Positions 47,108 through 55,743 of a DNA stretch of 64,000 nucleotides are shown here, piece by piece; position 1 is the first letter of the stretch, and each line of letters opens with the position of its first letter. Location of the stretch: assembly GCF_000732615.1 (NCBI RefSeq), contig NZ_JPGL01000010.1:184458-248457 (forward strand). The letters run 5' to 3'. This DNA is from Burkholderia paludis (lineage in GTDB: Bacteria > Pseudomonadota > Gammaproteobacteria > Burkholderiales > Burkholderiaceae). Under the pieces are notes generated by a model that worked only from the letters and a program-made list of their open reading frames with translations, made no database searches and was not told the origin of the DNA. Position numbers and translations under genes: made by a program.

Positions 47108-47638
47108 TCAGCCGTGCGTGTGCCGCAGCTCGCTTTCGATCGTCTGCGGCAATCTCAGCAGGTTGAAGATCGGGCACACGGCCTCGACCGCCCGATGCAG
47201 CGCCCGGATCGTTTCCGGCGATTCGGGCGACACGATATCGAGCGTGTAGCGCAGGTTGTGCGGGAAGATCGGCACATGCTCGAAGCCCGGCTGCTGCGCG
47301 AGCGGATGCTGGTCGCCCGTCACCTCGACTTCGATCGCGTCGATCTTCAGGCCCCGCTCCGCGGCCTGGATCAGCGTGATGTGCGTCAGGCAACTGCCCA
47401 GTACGCCGAGTTGCAGCTCCGGCGACGCCGGCCCGAGGTTGTAGCCGGCGAAATCGGGCGGGCTGTCGCTGATCACCTGGAAATCGCGAATGCGGATTTC
47501 GCGCACGCCGCTGCGGCCCAGCGCGCGCACGGTCGCCTTCAGCGGCGTGGCCTTCAGATCCGGCGTGTTGCGGGCGGCATCCTTTTTCGCGAGCCACGCG
47601 TCGCGCTTCTGTTCGAGGTAGTCGTTCAGTGTCGTCAT
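47108..47638 (-). CDS. OsmC family protein
   Basis: This 176-residue OsmC/Ohr-like protein has Cys83 in LGVLGSCLTHI and Cys155 in VEAVCPIFNLL, the two redox-active cysteines of the family, consistent with thiol-dependent peroxidase activity. It lies convergent to the organosulfur operon. OsmC proteins are often encoded with SfnB-type genes, so a link to sulfur use or oxidant defence is plausible. Confidence 0.87.
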   Translation of the reverse strand: MTTLNDYLEQKRDAWLAKKDAARNTPDLKATPLKATVRALGRSGVREIRIRDFQVISDSPPDFAGYNLGPASPELQLGVLGSCLTHITLIQAAERGLKIDAIEVEVTGDQHPLAQQPGFEHVPIFPHNLRYTLDIVSPESPETIRALHRAVEAVCPIFNLLRLPQTIESELRHTHG

Positions 47639-47804
47639 GTTCGGGCCGGTACGGTCGCAATGATCGGCCTCGCATGCGACGGCCGATCGACGGAAATCGT
47701 CATGCTATTCCCTTGCGCGACGGCCACGAAACGATCATTCCCGCAAAGCAATTCACGACGCGCGATGTCGGATTGCGACAGGCGCCGCCCTTGCCGCCCC
47801 CGAG

Positions 47805-47839
47805 TTATCCACAATTTCCGTGCATAACCCTGTGGAGAA
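47805..47839. promoter_or_regulatory. Pair of inverted DnaA-box-like sites
   Basis: A perfect consensus DnaA box TTATCCACA (47805-47813) faces TGTGGAGAA (47831-47839, one mismatch in inverted orientation), with a further TGCATAACCC half-site between. The pair lies in the 291-base gap upstream of OsmC and downstream of the chemoreceptor gene. No replication genes are nearby. Confidence 0.5.
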
Positions 47840-47929
47840 CATGCGCGCAACCGGGCGCAGGGCCGGCGCCGGCCGACCTCGCCGCGCCGCCGTCACCGAC
47901 GGCCGCGTGCGGCCGCGAACGCCCGTGCG

Positions 47930-49495
47930 TCACACGACGGCCTCGTCATGCAAGCGGAACTGCGCGACCGCCGCGCTCAGCCGCACGCCCTGCGCGTCGA
48001 GCGACAGCGCCGCGGCGGCCGCCTCCTCGACCAGCGCGGCGTTGCGCTGCATCGCCTGCTCCATCTGGATGACCGCGGCGTTCACCTGCTCGATGCCCGA
48101 CGACTGTTCCTCGAACGCATGGCTGGTTTCGCCCACGATCGCATTGACGCGCTCGACCGCCGACACGAGTTCGGTCATCGCCGAGCCGGCCAGCGCGACC
48201 AGGCCGCTGCCGTCCTCGACACGTCGCGCGGCATTGCCGATCAGGTCGCGGATCTCCTTCGCCGCCGCCGCGCAACGCTGCGCGAGCCCGCGAACCTCGG
48301 TCGCGACGACCGCGAAGCCGCGCCCCTGCTCGCCCGCGCGCGCGGCTTCGACGGCGGCGTTCAACGCGAGGATGTTGGTCTGGAACGCGATGCTCTCGAT
48401 CACGCCGACGATGCCGGAAATCCGCGCGGAGCTGTGCGAAATCGCCGACATCGTCTCGACGACGCGCTGCATCGCCTCGCCGCCGCGCGATGCGATCCCG
48501 GCCGCGCCCTCGACGTACGTGCGCGCGTCGCGCGCGTTGTCCGCGTTCTGGCGCACGGCCGCCGTCAGTTGCTCGACGCTCGCCGCCGCCTGCTGCAGCG
48601 ATACGGCCTGCTGCTCGGTGCGCGCCGACAGGTCGACGTTGCCGCTCGCGATCGTGCGCACGTCGCCGACGATCGTCTCGGTGCTCGCGCGCACCTCGTT
48701 CACGGTGTCGACCAGGCCGTCCTGCATCCGCTTCAGCGCATTCAGCAGATAGGCCATTTCGTTTTCGCCGGAAATGACGACCGTGCCGGTCAGGTCGCCT
48801 TTCGAGATCTTGTCGAACTGGCCCACCGCGAGATTGATCGGCTCGATGATCGCCTTCGCGAGCAGGCGCTGCGCGACGAATCCGATCAGGATCGCCAGCG
48901 CCGCGACCGCCGCCATCCCCCACACGATCCGGTGGAAATGAACGCCGGCCGCGTCGTAGCGCGCCTTTTGGCGTGCGACCTGGAACGATTCGAGCGCATC
49001 GATCGCGTCCTGATAGGCGGCGAACAGCGCGGGCGGCGCGGTGCGCTGCGTGTCGAGGAAGCCGAACGCGTCGTCGCCGTCGAGCTGTGCGAGCGCCTTC
49101 AGGAACACGCGGTCGAGCAACGCACGCCGGCGATTCTGCAGCGTGTCGAACAGCGCCTGCTCGTCGGCGTCGCGCGTGTGCAGGCGCGCATAGGCGTCCA
49201 GTTCGTCGTTGCCCTGCTTCAGGAGCGTGTGGAGTTGCGCGCCCTGCTCCTTGCCCGACTGGCCGGCGCTGACGATCTGCGCGACGTCGCTCATCCGTTC
49301 GCGCAGGACGAGCATCCGCTCCGAGCTGGTCTTCAGGTGCAGCAGCGATGCCGTGTCGTCGCGGTACATCGCTTCGAGCGACGCGTTGCCCAGGTACAGC
49401 GCCGCGATGCATGCGCCGACCACCAGCACGAGCAGCGCGGTATAGCCCGCGATGGTCGCGACGAGTCCACCACGGATAGTGAGTTGTTTTCGCAT
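47930..49495 (-). CDS. Methyl-accepting chemotaxis protein
   Basis: This 521-residue chemoreceptor has transmembrane helix 1 at 11-35, a periplasmic four-helix-bundle sensor (about 36-188), helix 2 at 189-209 and HAMP at about 210-265. The cytoplasmic signalling domain has the conserved tip GVIESIAFQTNILALNAAVEAARAGEQGRGFAVVATEVRGLAQR. There is no C-terminal CheR-binding pentapeptide. The periplasmic ligand is unknown. Confidence 0.94.
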   Translation of the reverse strand: MRKQLTIRGGLVATIAGYTALLVLVVGACIAALYLGNASLEAMYRDDTASLLHLKTSSERMLVLRERMSDVAQIVSAGQSGKEQGAQLHTLLKQGNDELDAYARLHTRDADEQALFDTLQNRRRALLDRVFLKALAQLDGDDAFGFLDTQRTAPPALFAAYQDAIDALESFQVARQKARYDAAGVHFHRIVWGMAAVAALAILIGFVAQRLLAKAIIEPINLAVGQFDKISKGDLTGTVVISGENEMAYLLNALKRMQDGLVDTVNEVRASTETIVGDVRTIASGNVDLSARTEQQAVSLQQAAASVEQLTAAVRQNADNARDARTYVEGAAGIASRGGEAMQRVVETMSAISHSSARISGIVGVIESIAFQTNILALNAAVEAARAGEQGRGFAVVATEVRGLAQRCAAAAKEIRDLIGNAARRVEDGSGLVALAGSAMTELVSAVERVNAIVGETSHAFEEQSSGIEQVNAAVIQMEQAMQRNAALVEEAAAAALSLDAQGVRLSAAVAQFRLHDEAVV

Positions 49496-50052
49496 GACGT
49501 TCCCTTGCGCCGGCCGGACACGGCCAGCGGCGGATGTGGATTCCGGATCACGAAAGACGCGCGCCGCGTCGCCCTGCGCGACGCATGGGGTGCGAACGGG
49601 TTAACGGCGAGGCGAGCGGGCAGGTTTTATCCGCATGCGACGCGGATCTTGACGATTGCGACAGCGCAACGGGCCGAGAGGCGCGCTGCCGGTGCGAGGA
49701 GGAACGCGTGGCGTCGCTCCGCGCGGGTTTTGGCGAATGGCGGACAGCGGGCGGGACGCGGTTGGTTCCGGATCGTCCGGTGCGTCGGGTCGGGCAAGAT
49801 CCCGGGAGACTTCCCGGATATTGCGCTCCGGACGTCGGCGATCGGTGGAAATCGGTGGAAGATTGACTACGGTACGGTAGTCCGGGGCCCGGCTGGCGCG
49901 ATCGGGCGATGGCCGTCGGCGGGGTTCCGGGTTCGGCCGGCTTCTGCCGCTCGTCACCGCCGGAGTCGGCACGCTCGAGCGACTGCCTTGATCAGAAAGG
50001 CGATCGGCAATTACGGCCACGCCAACAGACTGCCGCGCCGCAACCCAAGCCC
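49496..50052. other. 557-base intergenic region upstream of the chemoreceptor
   Basis: No protein-like frame is present. On the minus strand GCCGTTAA (49608-49601) preceded 17 bases earlier by TAAA (49629-49626) resembles a sigma-28 flagellar promoter, though the spacing is 2 bases longer than ideal. It would start a leader of about 100 bases before the chemoreceptor gene. Confidence 0.35.
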
Positions 50053-50967
50053 CTACCGCGAGGAACGCCCCGGCTTTTTGACGACGCCGGCGAGCGCCAG
50101 AAACGCCGCTTCGCGCACGGAGACTTCGTCGGCGCGGAACACCAGCCACATCGCCGACCTGGCCTGGCTGTCGCGCAACGGACGAAAGACCACGCCCGTC
50201 GCTTCGATGCGCTGGAACGATTCGGGCACCAGCGCCACACCCAGCCCGGCCGCCACCAGACCGACCATCGTCGCGGCGGATATCGCCTCCTGAACGACAT
50301 TGGGAGCGAAGCCCGCATGCCGGCACATCGACATGACCTGTTCGTACGCGCCCGTGCCGCTGTCCGCCGGATACATGACGAACGGCTCGTCGGCCAGCGC
50401 CTTGACGGACAGCGGAGTTGTGCCATCGGCGCATCGGTGCTCGGGCGGGAGCGCGGCAACAAAGGCATCTTCAAACAGGCGCACCGTCCCGAACGCCGAC
50501 GGCAAATCGGGGGCAACCGTGCCGCGAACGAACGCAAAGTCGAGGCGGCGCTCAAGCATTGCCGTCAACTGCCCCTGCGTCGTCAGTTCCCGGATACTCA
50601 GCCGCACCCCCGGCCAGTCGCGACGATATGCAAATATCAGGCGCGGAATCACGTGCGTCAGCGCCGCCGCGCTGGTGAAGCCGATTCGCAACTCCCCCAG
50701 CTCGCCGCGTTCGACCCGTGCCGCGATGGTGCTGGCCTTCTCCGCTTGCGCCAGCAACGCGCGCGCTTCCGGCAGCAGTGCGAGGCCCGCCGCCGTCAGC
50801 TCGACGTGACGATTGCTCCGATCGAACAGGCGCGCGCCGAGCTCTTCCTCGAGCACGCGGATCTGATGGCTGAGAGGCGGCTGCGCGATATTCAGGCGCA
50901 ACGCCGCGCGGCCGAAGTGGAGGGTTTCGGCCAGAACCACGAAGTATCTGAGTCTGCGGAGATCCAT
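50053..50967 (-). CDS. LysR-family regulator
   Basis: This 304-residue protein has the winged helix MDLRRLRYFVVLAETLHFGRAALRLNIAQPPLSHQIRVLEEELGARLFDRSNR and an effector domain beginning LRIGFTSAAALTHVIPRLI. This resembles regulators of the CatR/BenM/CbnR branch. It is divergent from the broken ilvE and the MFS gene behind it, with an operator-like dyad overlapping its start codon. Confidence 0.92.
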   Translation of the reverse strand: MDLRRLRYFVVLAETLHFGRAALRLNIAQPPLSHQIRVLEEELGARLFDRSNRHVELTAAGLALLPEARALLAQAEKASTIAARVERGELGELRIGFTSAAALTHVIPRLIFAYRRDWPGVRLSIRELTTQGQLTAMLERRLDFAFVRGTVAPDLPSAFGTVRLFEDAFVAALPPEHRCADGTTPLSVKALADEPFVMYPADSGTGAYEQVMSMCRHAGFAPNVVQEAISAATMVGLVAAGLGVALVPESFQRIEATGVVFRPLRDSQARSAMWLVFRADEVSVREAAFLALAGVVKKPGRSSR

Positions 50968-50985
50968 GATACGGATTATGTATCA
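50967..50985. promoter_or_regulatory. LysR-type operator dyad
   Basis: TGATAC-GGATTAT-GTATCA is a perfect 6+7+6 dyad overlapping the first base of the LysR start codon, suited to autoregulation and control of the divergent transcript. Confidence 0.55.
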
Positions 50986-51126
50986 ATCCAGGACGAAACG
51001 ATATTGGACGCGCAATGACCGGCGGAGGAGCATGACGACTGTTCCGTGCCTCGCACGGCGTTCCGGCGTGGCGGCGACGCCCCGCCACTCCGTTCCAACC
51101 CCGGCTTCACGATTCAAGTGTCCAAC

Positions 51127-52177
51127 ATGCAATTCTCGACCACGTCGACAATCCATCCCGCCTCGGCGGCAGCACGCGAGGAAGCGCTACGCGCGCCCAG
51201 GATCGGCACGGTGTTTACCGACCACATGGTGACGATCCAGTGGACCCGCGAAGACGGATGGCACGACGCCAGGGTTCGCCCTCGTGAGCCGTTCTCGCTC
51301 GATCCCGCATCTGCCGTCCTGCATTACGCGCAGGAAATCTTCGAGGGCATGAAAGCCTATGCGCAACCGGACGGGACGGTGGCCTTGTTCCGGCCCGAGG
51401 ACAACGCTCGCCGTTTCAACGCCTCGGCCACCCGAATGACGATGCCGTCCATTCCGGAAGCTGTCTTCGTCGAAGCACTCGAGCAGTTGCTCCGCGTGGA
51501 CGGCGCCTGGGTTCCGAAGGGTGAAGGCACGAGCCTGTACCTGCGCCCTTTCATGTTCGCCTCCGAGTCGTTCCTCGGCGTGCGGCCGGCCAACCGGTTC
51601 ACGTTCTGCGTGATCGCCAGTCCGGCCGGCGCCTACTTCAAGGGCGGCGCAGAATCCATCGCGGTCTGGGTCTCGGAGCACTACACGCGCGCGGCCAAAG
51701 GCGGCACGGGCGCGGCGAAATGCGGCGGGCTTGATCGCGCAGGCGGAAGCGCACCGTCACGACTGCGACCAGGTCGTATTTCTCGATGCCGCCGAAGGGC
51801 GCTGGATCGAGGAACTCGGCGGAATGAACGTCTTCTTCGTTGTGGACGGCGTGCTGGTCACCCCTCCGCTCGGCACGATTCTGCCGGGTATCACCCGCGA
51901 CTCCCTCATCCGCATTGCGAGGAAGCGAGGGCTCGACGTCGAACAACGCCCCTACGCCTTCGATCGATGGCGGGCAGACGCCGCAACCGGCCGCCTGACC
52001 GAGGCATTCGCGTGCGGAACCGCGGCCGTGATCGCATCGATCGGCACGGTGCGGTTCGAGGACGGCGAATTCCGGATTCCGGGGCGAGCGCTCGCCGACA
52101 CGCTGCGAGACGAGCTGGTGGGCATCCAGCGCGGCGTGGTCGCAGACGATTTCAACTGGACATGGCGCGTGAAATGA
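51127..52177 (+). pseudogene. ilvE: Branched-chain amino acid aminotransferase, frameshifted by a short deletion
   Basis: The first frame (51127-51727) encodes IlvE up to the PLP lysine in GGTGAAKCGG. The rest (51729-52177) continues in another frame from LIAQAEAHRHDCDQVVFLDAAEGRWIEELGGMNVFF to the normal C-terminus. The residues expected between (NYAA-type, containing the conserved Asn-Tyr) are missing. The sequence TGCGGCGGGCTTG fits loss of 14 bases between two GCGGCGG repeats. No other lesion is seen, so the inactivation looks recent. The stop overlaps the MFS start (ATGA). Confidence 0.88.
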
Positions 52178-53598
52178 ATACGAGCACGATGCTGGACGAG
52201 CAGGCGCGCACGACTTCGAATCCGGCTCGGGCCGAGGCCGTCGCGCAAGAGGACATGGTGTCGAACGCACGGCGACGCATGTGCATGGCCGCCCTGATGA
52301 CGGCAGCCATTCTTGCGGCACTCGACACGACCATCGCAAACACGGCGCTCCCTGAAATCGCCGTGGATCTGCAAGCGAGCGACGCGACGATCATCTGGGT
52401 GACCAACGCGTACCAGATTGCGATGATCGCGACGCTATTGCCGTTTGCCGCGCTCGGCGAGTCCATGGGATACCGACGGGTATTCACAGGAGGCCTCGCA
52501 CTGTTCGGTATCGCGTCGGCGATCTGCGGCGGCGCATCGACGCTCGCGCTGCTCGTCGCCGGACGCGCGATGCAAGGTGTGGGCGCGGCCGCGATCATGA
52601 GTGTCATCGCCGCATTCATTCGTCACATCCATCCGCCAACGAGGCTCGGGCGCGGCCTGAGTACGAACGCTCTGGTCGTCGCCATCGGCTTCACGCTCGG
52701 CCCGGTCGTCGCCTCGTCGATCCTCGCGTTCGCGAGCTGGCACTGGCTGTTTCGCGTCAACGTGCCTGTCGCCGCGGCGGCAATCGGGCTCGCAGCCCTT
52801 TATCTTCCGGATGTCGCCGGTGGAAGGCATCGCTTCGAATCAGTCTCTGCCGCGTTGTGCACCGCATTCCTCGGGCTTTTGATGTTCGGCGTCTGCATGC
52901 TGGAGAACGGCGGCGGAAGCCTCCCGGCGATCCTCTGCATGCTCGCGTCGCTCGCATGCGCCGTAGTGCTGATGCGCAAGCAGCGCGGCCATCCCGCGCC
53001 GATGCTCGCAGTCGATCTCATGGCGATCCGGGTCGTGAGACTGTCTTCGCTGACGTCCATTTGCGCGTTCGCCACCCAGTCGCTGGCGCTGGTTTCCCTG
53101 CCGTTCCTCCTTCAAGGCGCCTTTGGCATGCCGGTCACCAGAACCGGCTTCGTGATCGCCGCATGGCCTCTGCTCGTGGCCGTCATGGCGATCGTCGTCG
53201 CCCCGCTCAGCGATCGCTATCCATCCGGGTTGCTCTGCAGTGTGGGGCTGGCCCTCCTGACGCTCGGGATGGCGTCGCTCGCGACGATGAGCACCGGCGT
53301 GTCCAGCTGGGGAATCGCCGCCCGTCTCGGCGTGTGCGGGATCGGGTTCGGAATGTTCCAGTCGCCGAACATGCGAGAAATCATGAGCGGTGCGGCTACC
53401 GCGCGCAGCGGCGGCGCAAGCGCCATCGTGGCCATCTCGCGGCTGATGGGGCAGACACTCGGAGCCGGGCTGGTCGCCCGATGTTTTCATTGGTGGCCTG
53501 CATCGGGATCGCGCATGGCGGTAGGCCTGGGCGGCGCCTGCGCACTGCTCGGATGCATCGTCAGCGCAATGCGCTTGAAGAAAAGCGGCAGCGTCTGA
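52174..53598 (+). CDS. MFS drug exporter (DHA2/EmrB-QacA family)
   Basis: This 474-residue protein has about 14 hydrophobic helices and the motifs LAALDTTIANTALPEIAVDLQAS, IIWVTNAYQIAMIATLLPFAALGESMGYRRVF and GRAMQGVGAAAIM, typical of multidrug/acid exporters. The near-C-terminal GMFQSPNMREIMSGAATARSGGASAIVAISRLMGQTLGAGL is also family-typical. Its start overlaps the broken ilvE. An aminotransferase-exporter operon under a LysR regulator suggests export of an amino-acid-related metabolite. Confidence 0.92.
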   Translation: MNTSTMLDEQARTTSNPARAEAVAQEDMVSNARRRMCMAALMTAAILAALDTTIANTALPEIAVDLQASDATIIWVTNAYQIAMIATLLPFAALGESMGYRRVFTGGLALFGIASAICGGASTLALLVAGRAMQGVGAAAIMSVIAAFIRHIHPPTRLGRGLSTNALVVAIGFTLGPVVASSILAFASWHWLFRVNVPVAAAAIGLAALYLPDVAGGRHRFESVSAALCTAFLGLLMFGVCMLENGGGSLPAILCMLASLACAVVLMRKQRGHPAPMLAVDLMAIRVVRLSSLTSICAFATQSLALVSLPFLLQGAFGMPVTRTGFVIAAWPLLVAVMAIVVAPLSDRYPSGLLCSVGLALLTLGMASLATMSTGVSSWGIAARLGVCGIGFGMFQSPNMREIMSGAATARSGGASAIVAISRLMGQTLGAGLVARCFHWWPASGSRMAVGLGGACALLGCIVSAMRLKKSGSV

Positions 53599-53739
53599 CG
53601 CATCGAAGCCGAGAACTCGAGCATTCTAAAAACGCATGCTCCGCCTTCGAAAATATCGCGATTTCACGCGCCCCGTACCGCACGGGGCGCGGCTATGCTG
53701 ACGGCCTTACCATATCGACAGGTTCGTACGAAGACAGGC

Positions 53740-54498
53740 ATGTTCGATCTTTCGGAAAAGGTAGCCGTCATCACCGGTGGCGCGAGCGGCATCGGGTTTG
53801 GCATCGCGCAAGGCATGGCTGCGGCCGGCGCACGTGTCGCACTCGTCGGACGCGATCCCGAGAAGGGCCAAACCGCCCTGGCTTCGTTGCCCCGCGGCCA
53901 CGCAAGCGGCCGGTTCATCCAGGCCGACATCACACGATACGACGACTGCGTCGAGGCCATGGCACAGGCAGAGCGTCATTTCGGAGGCCTCGACATCCTC
54001 GTGAACAATGCCGGCATGAACATCCGCAAGCAGGCGCACGAGCTGACGGTCGAGGACTGGCATCGCATCGTCGATACGAACCTCAGCGGCGCGCACTACT
54101 GCGCCCAGGCCATCCACGGCGCCTTCGTTCGCGCGGGCGGCGGCAAGATCGTCAACATCGGCTCGATGCTCTCGCTGTTCGGTACGACCTACGGTTCCGC
54201 ATACGCGGCCAGCAAGGGCGGCATCGTGCAGCTCGGCAAGGCGTGGGCCGTCGAATGGGCGCCCGACAACATCCAGGTAAACACGCTGCTGCCCGGCTGG
54301 ATCGAAACCGATCTGATTGCCGAAGCCAGGCGGCTCTTCCCCGACCTCGAAGAACGCGTGCTGAGCCGCACGCCGCAGCGTCGCTGGGGCAAGCCGCAGG
54401 ATCTCGCCGGCATCGCGGTCGCGCTGTGCTCCAGCGAGTGCGACTTCATTACCGGTGCGGTCATCCCGGTGGACGGCGGCTATTCGATACAAGGTTAG
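53740..54498 (+). CDS. Short-chain dehydrogenase/reductase (gluconate 5-dehydrogenase-like)
   Basis: This 252-residue classical SDR has cofactor motif TGGASGIGFGIA, NNAGMN, catalytic Ser in NIGSMLS and Tyr-x3-Lys in SAYAASKGG. The C-terminal PVDGGYSIQG is typical. It resembles sugar-acid/polyol dehydrogenases. The start at 53740 (MFDLSEKVAVITGG) matches the family; 15 codons upstream are optional. It is followed by a glycerol dehydrogenase remnant. Confidence 0.92.
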   Translation: MFDLSEKVAVITGGASGIGFGIAQGMAAAGARVALVGRDPEKGQTALASLPRGHASGRFIQADITRYDDCVEAMAQAERHFGGLDILVNNAGMNIRKQAHELTVEDWHRIVDTNLSGAHYCAQAIHGAFVRAGGGKIVNIGSMLSLFGTTYGSAYAASKGGIVQLGKAWAVEWAPDNIQVNTLLPGWIETDLIAEARRLFPDLEERVLSRTPQRRWGKPQDLAGIAVALCSSECDFITGAVIPVDGGYSIQG

Positions 54499-54529
54499 GC
54501 GCTTCCCGGTCGCGCTGTCCGCCCAATAC

Positions 54530-54840
54530 CTGGCAGGCACGCTCCAGTTAGCCGTGAAATCGGGCCGGTGCAACGCTGCGGTGGGATACATCGTCGAAGC
54601 CAACGCATTGCCCGGTAGCAGCGGCTTCGGAAATTGCGAGGGCTCGATGGGTCACTGGATTCGCGATGGCCTGACCGTCCCGCGCAAAACGCACGGCATG
54701 CCGCACGGAGAACGGATCGCATTCGGCACACTGCAGGAAAACAATCTCCTGCAGGAAATCGGGGCGATGACCCGGCCTTACGAACCGGCGGGCTTACCGA
54801 CGACGCTGGCGCAACCGGGGCTCACTTTCCCGACGATTTC
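54530..54840 (+). pseudogene. Glycerol dehydrogenase (GldA) C-terminal remnant
   Basis: The plus strand reads YIVEANALPGSSGFGNCEGSMGHWIRDGLT and HGERIAFGTL, then VGLP-like ITLAQ (GLPTTLAQPG). These align by eye with GldA's IEANTLLSGVGFESGG, HNGLTAIP, HGEKVAFGTL and GLPITLAQ. Start and N-terminal NAD domain are missing and the tail overlaps the opposite-strand hypothetical gene. Confidence 0.65.
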
Positions 54841-55236
54841 CTCGATGAGCGGCCGGGTATATTTTTCGACCGGATCGATGTCACGCTCGCCCGGCCGGAA
54901 ATATTCGCCTGCATCGAAAGCCAAATACACTTCCCAGAACAGCGCGGGCCAGGTATCGCGATCGACAAGTGCGTCGGCATACAGCCGCCCGACCAGCAGA
55001 TTGACGACTTCGTCACAGAACGCGTACGGGAGCTGGCCGCGATGGTACCCGCGAGCCAGTTCAATCGCGATCGCGTCGAACCTGTCCGGCAGCACCTCGC
55101 CCTGGGCGCCCGTGCATTGCTTCAGACAGGCGTCGGGAAGCTCGAAGTCCGCCTCGTCGTTCGACGGATAGCCGGTACGCAGCAAATCGACGAACTTTTC
55201 GACATCGAAATCGGGAAACTGGCGGGCGTTGTCCAT
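54778..55236 (-). CDS. Hypothetical protein, 152 residues
   Basis: From the ATG at 55236 the frame encodes an acidic soluble protein (MDNARQFPDFDVEKFVDLLRTGYPSNDE). The central PYAFCDEVVNLLVGRLYADALVD and the C-terminal DPVEKYTRPLIEEIVGKV look helical. There is no signal peptide or membrane segment. I do not recognise the family. The composition is consistent with a real small gene; its 3' end overlaps the gldA remnant on the other strand. Confidence 0.55.
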   Translation of the reverse strand: MDNARQFPDFDVEKFVDLLRTGYPSNDEADFELPDACLKQCTGAQGEVLPDRFDAIAIELARGYHRGQLPYAFCDEVVNLLVGRLYADALVDRDTWPALFWEVYLAFDAGEYFRPGERDIDPVEKYTRPLIEEIVGKVSPGCASVVGKPAGS

Positions 55237-55743
55237 GGCTTGTTTCGATAACGGTTGTGGCCTCGATCCTCGACCCGTGACACTGCTCCGCCGGAATATC
55301 CCGGAGCGGCACCGTGAACCTGCGACGGGCGTTCGACATTGGTTCTGGAATCGCCGACAATCGCTTCGATCTCTCAAGACACCGCTACCTGACGACGAAC
55401 CTGAGCGATATTACCCGGTATGGAATCGCGGTTTGCGGCAGAGGCCGTCATCGAGCCCGGGTCGACGCGCCCTCTGCGGAAGAACCGTGTATGAATGCCG
55501 CAATGGACAACATCAACCGCCCTCGACGTTTCTCCTATCCGGCGCGTTCAGGTTTGACGCAATCAGCGACCGAAACTACCCATGCATTGCTTCGGCGGTT
55601 CGATGAGTCGGCCGCGTTTCATCCCGGCGCCGGCCCGACCGGATGTACAACGCCGGCGACGCAGGCCGGTGGCTTCAGAATGAGATCGAAGTCGTTGTTC
55701 GCATCCGTGCGTTCTTATAACCATTCAAAAAAGGCAAGAAACA
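55237..55743. other. 507-base intergenic region without recognisable content
   Basis: Only short frames without motifs are present. The end of the interval provides AAAGGCAAG as ribosome site for the membrane protein gene that follows. Confidence 0.35.

Noticed and set aside
51046..53598. An 850-codon aminotransferase-transporter fusion
   Set aside because: The middle part is a shifted frame of ilvE after the deletion; the transporter has its own start overlapping the ilvE stop.
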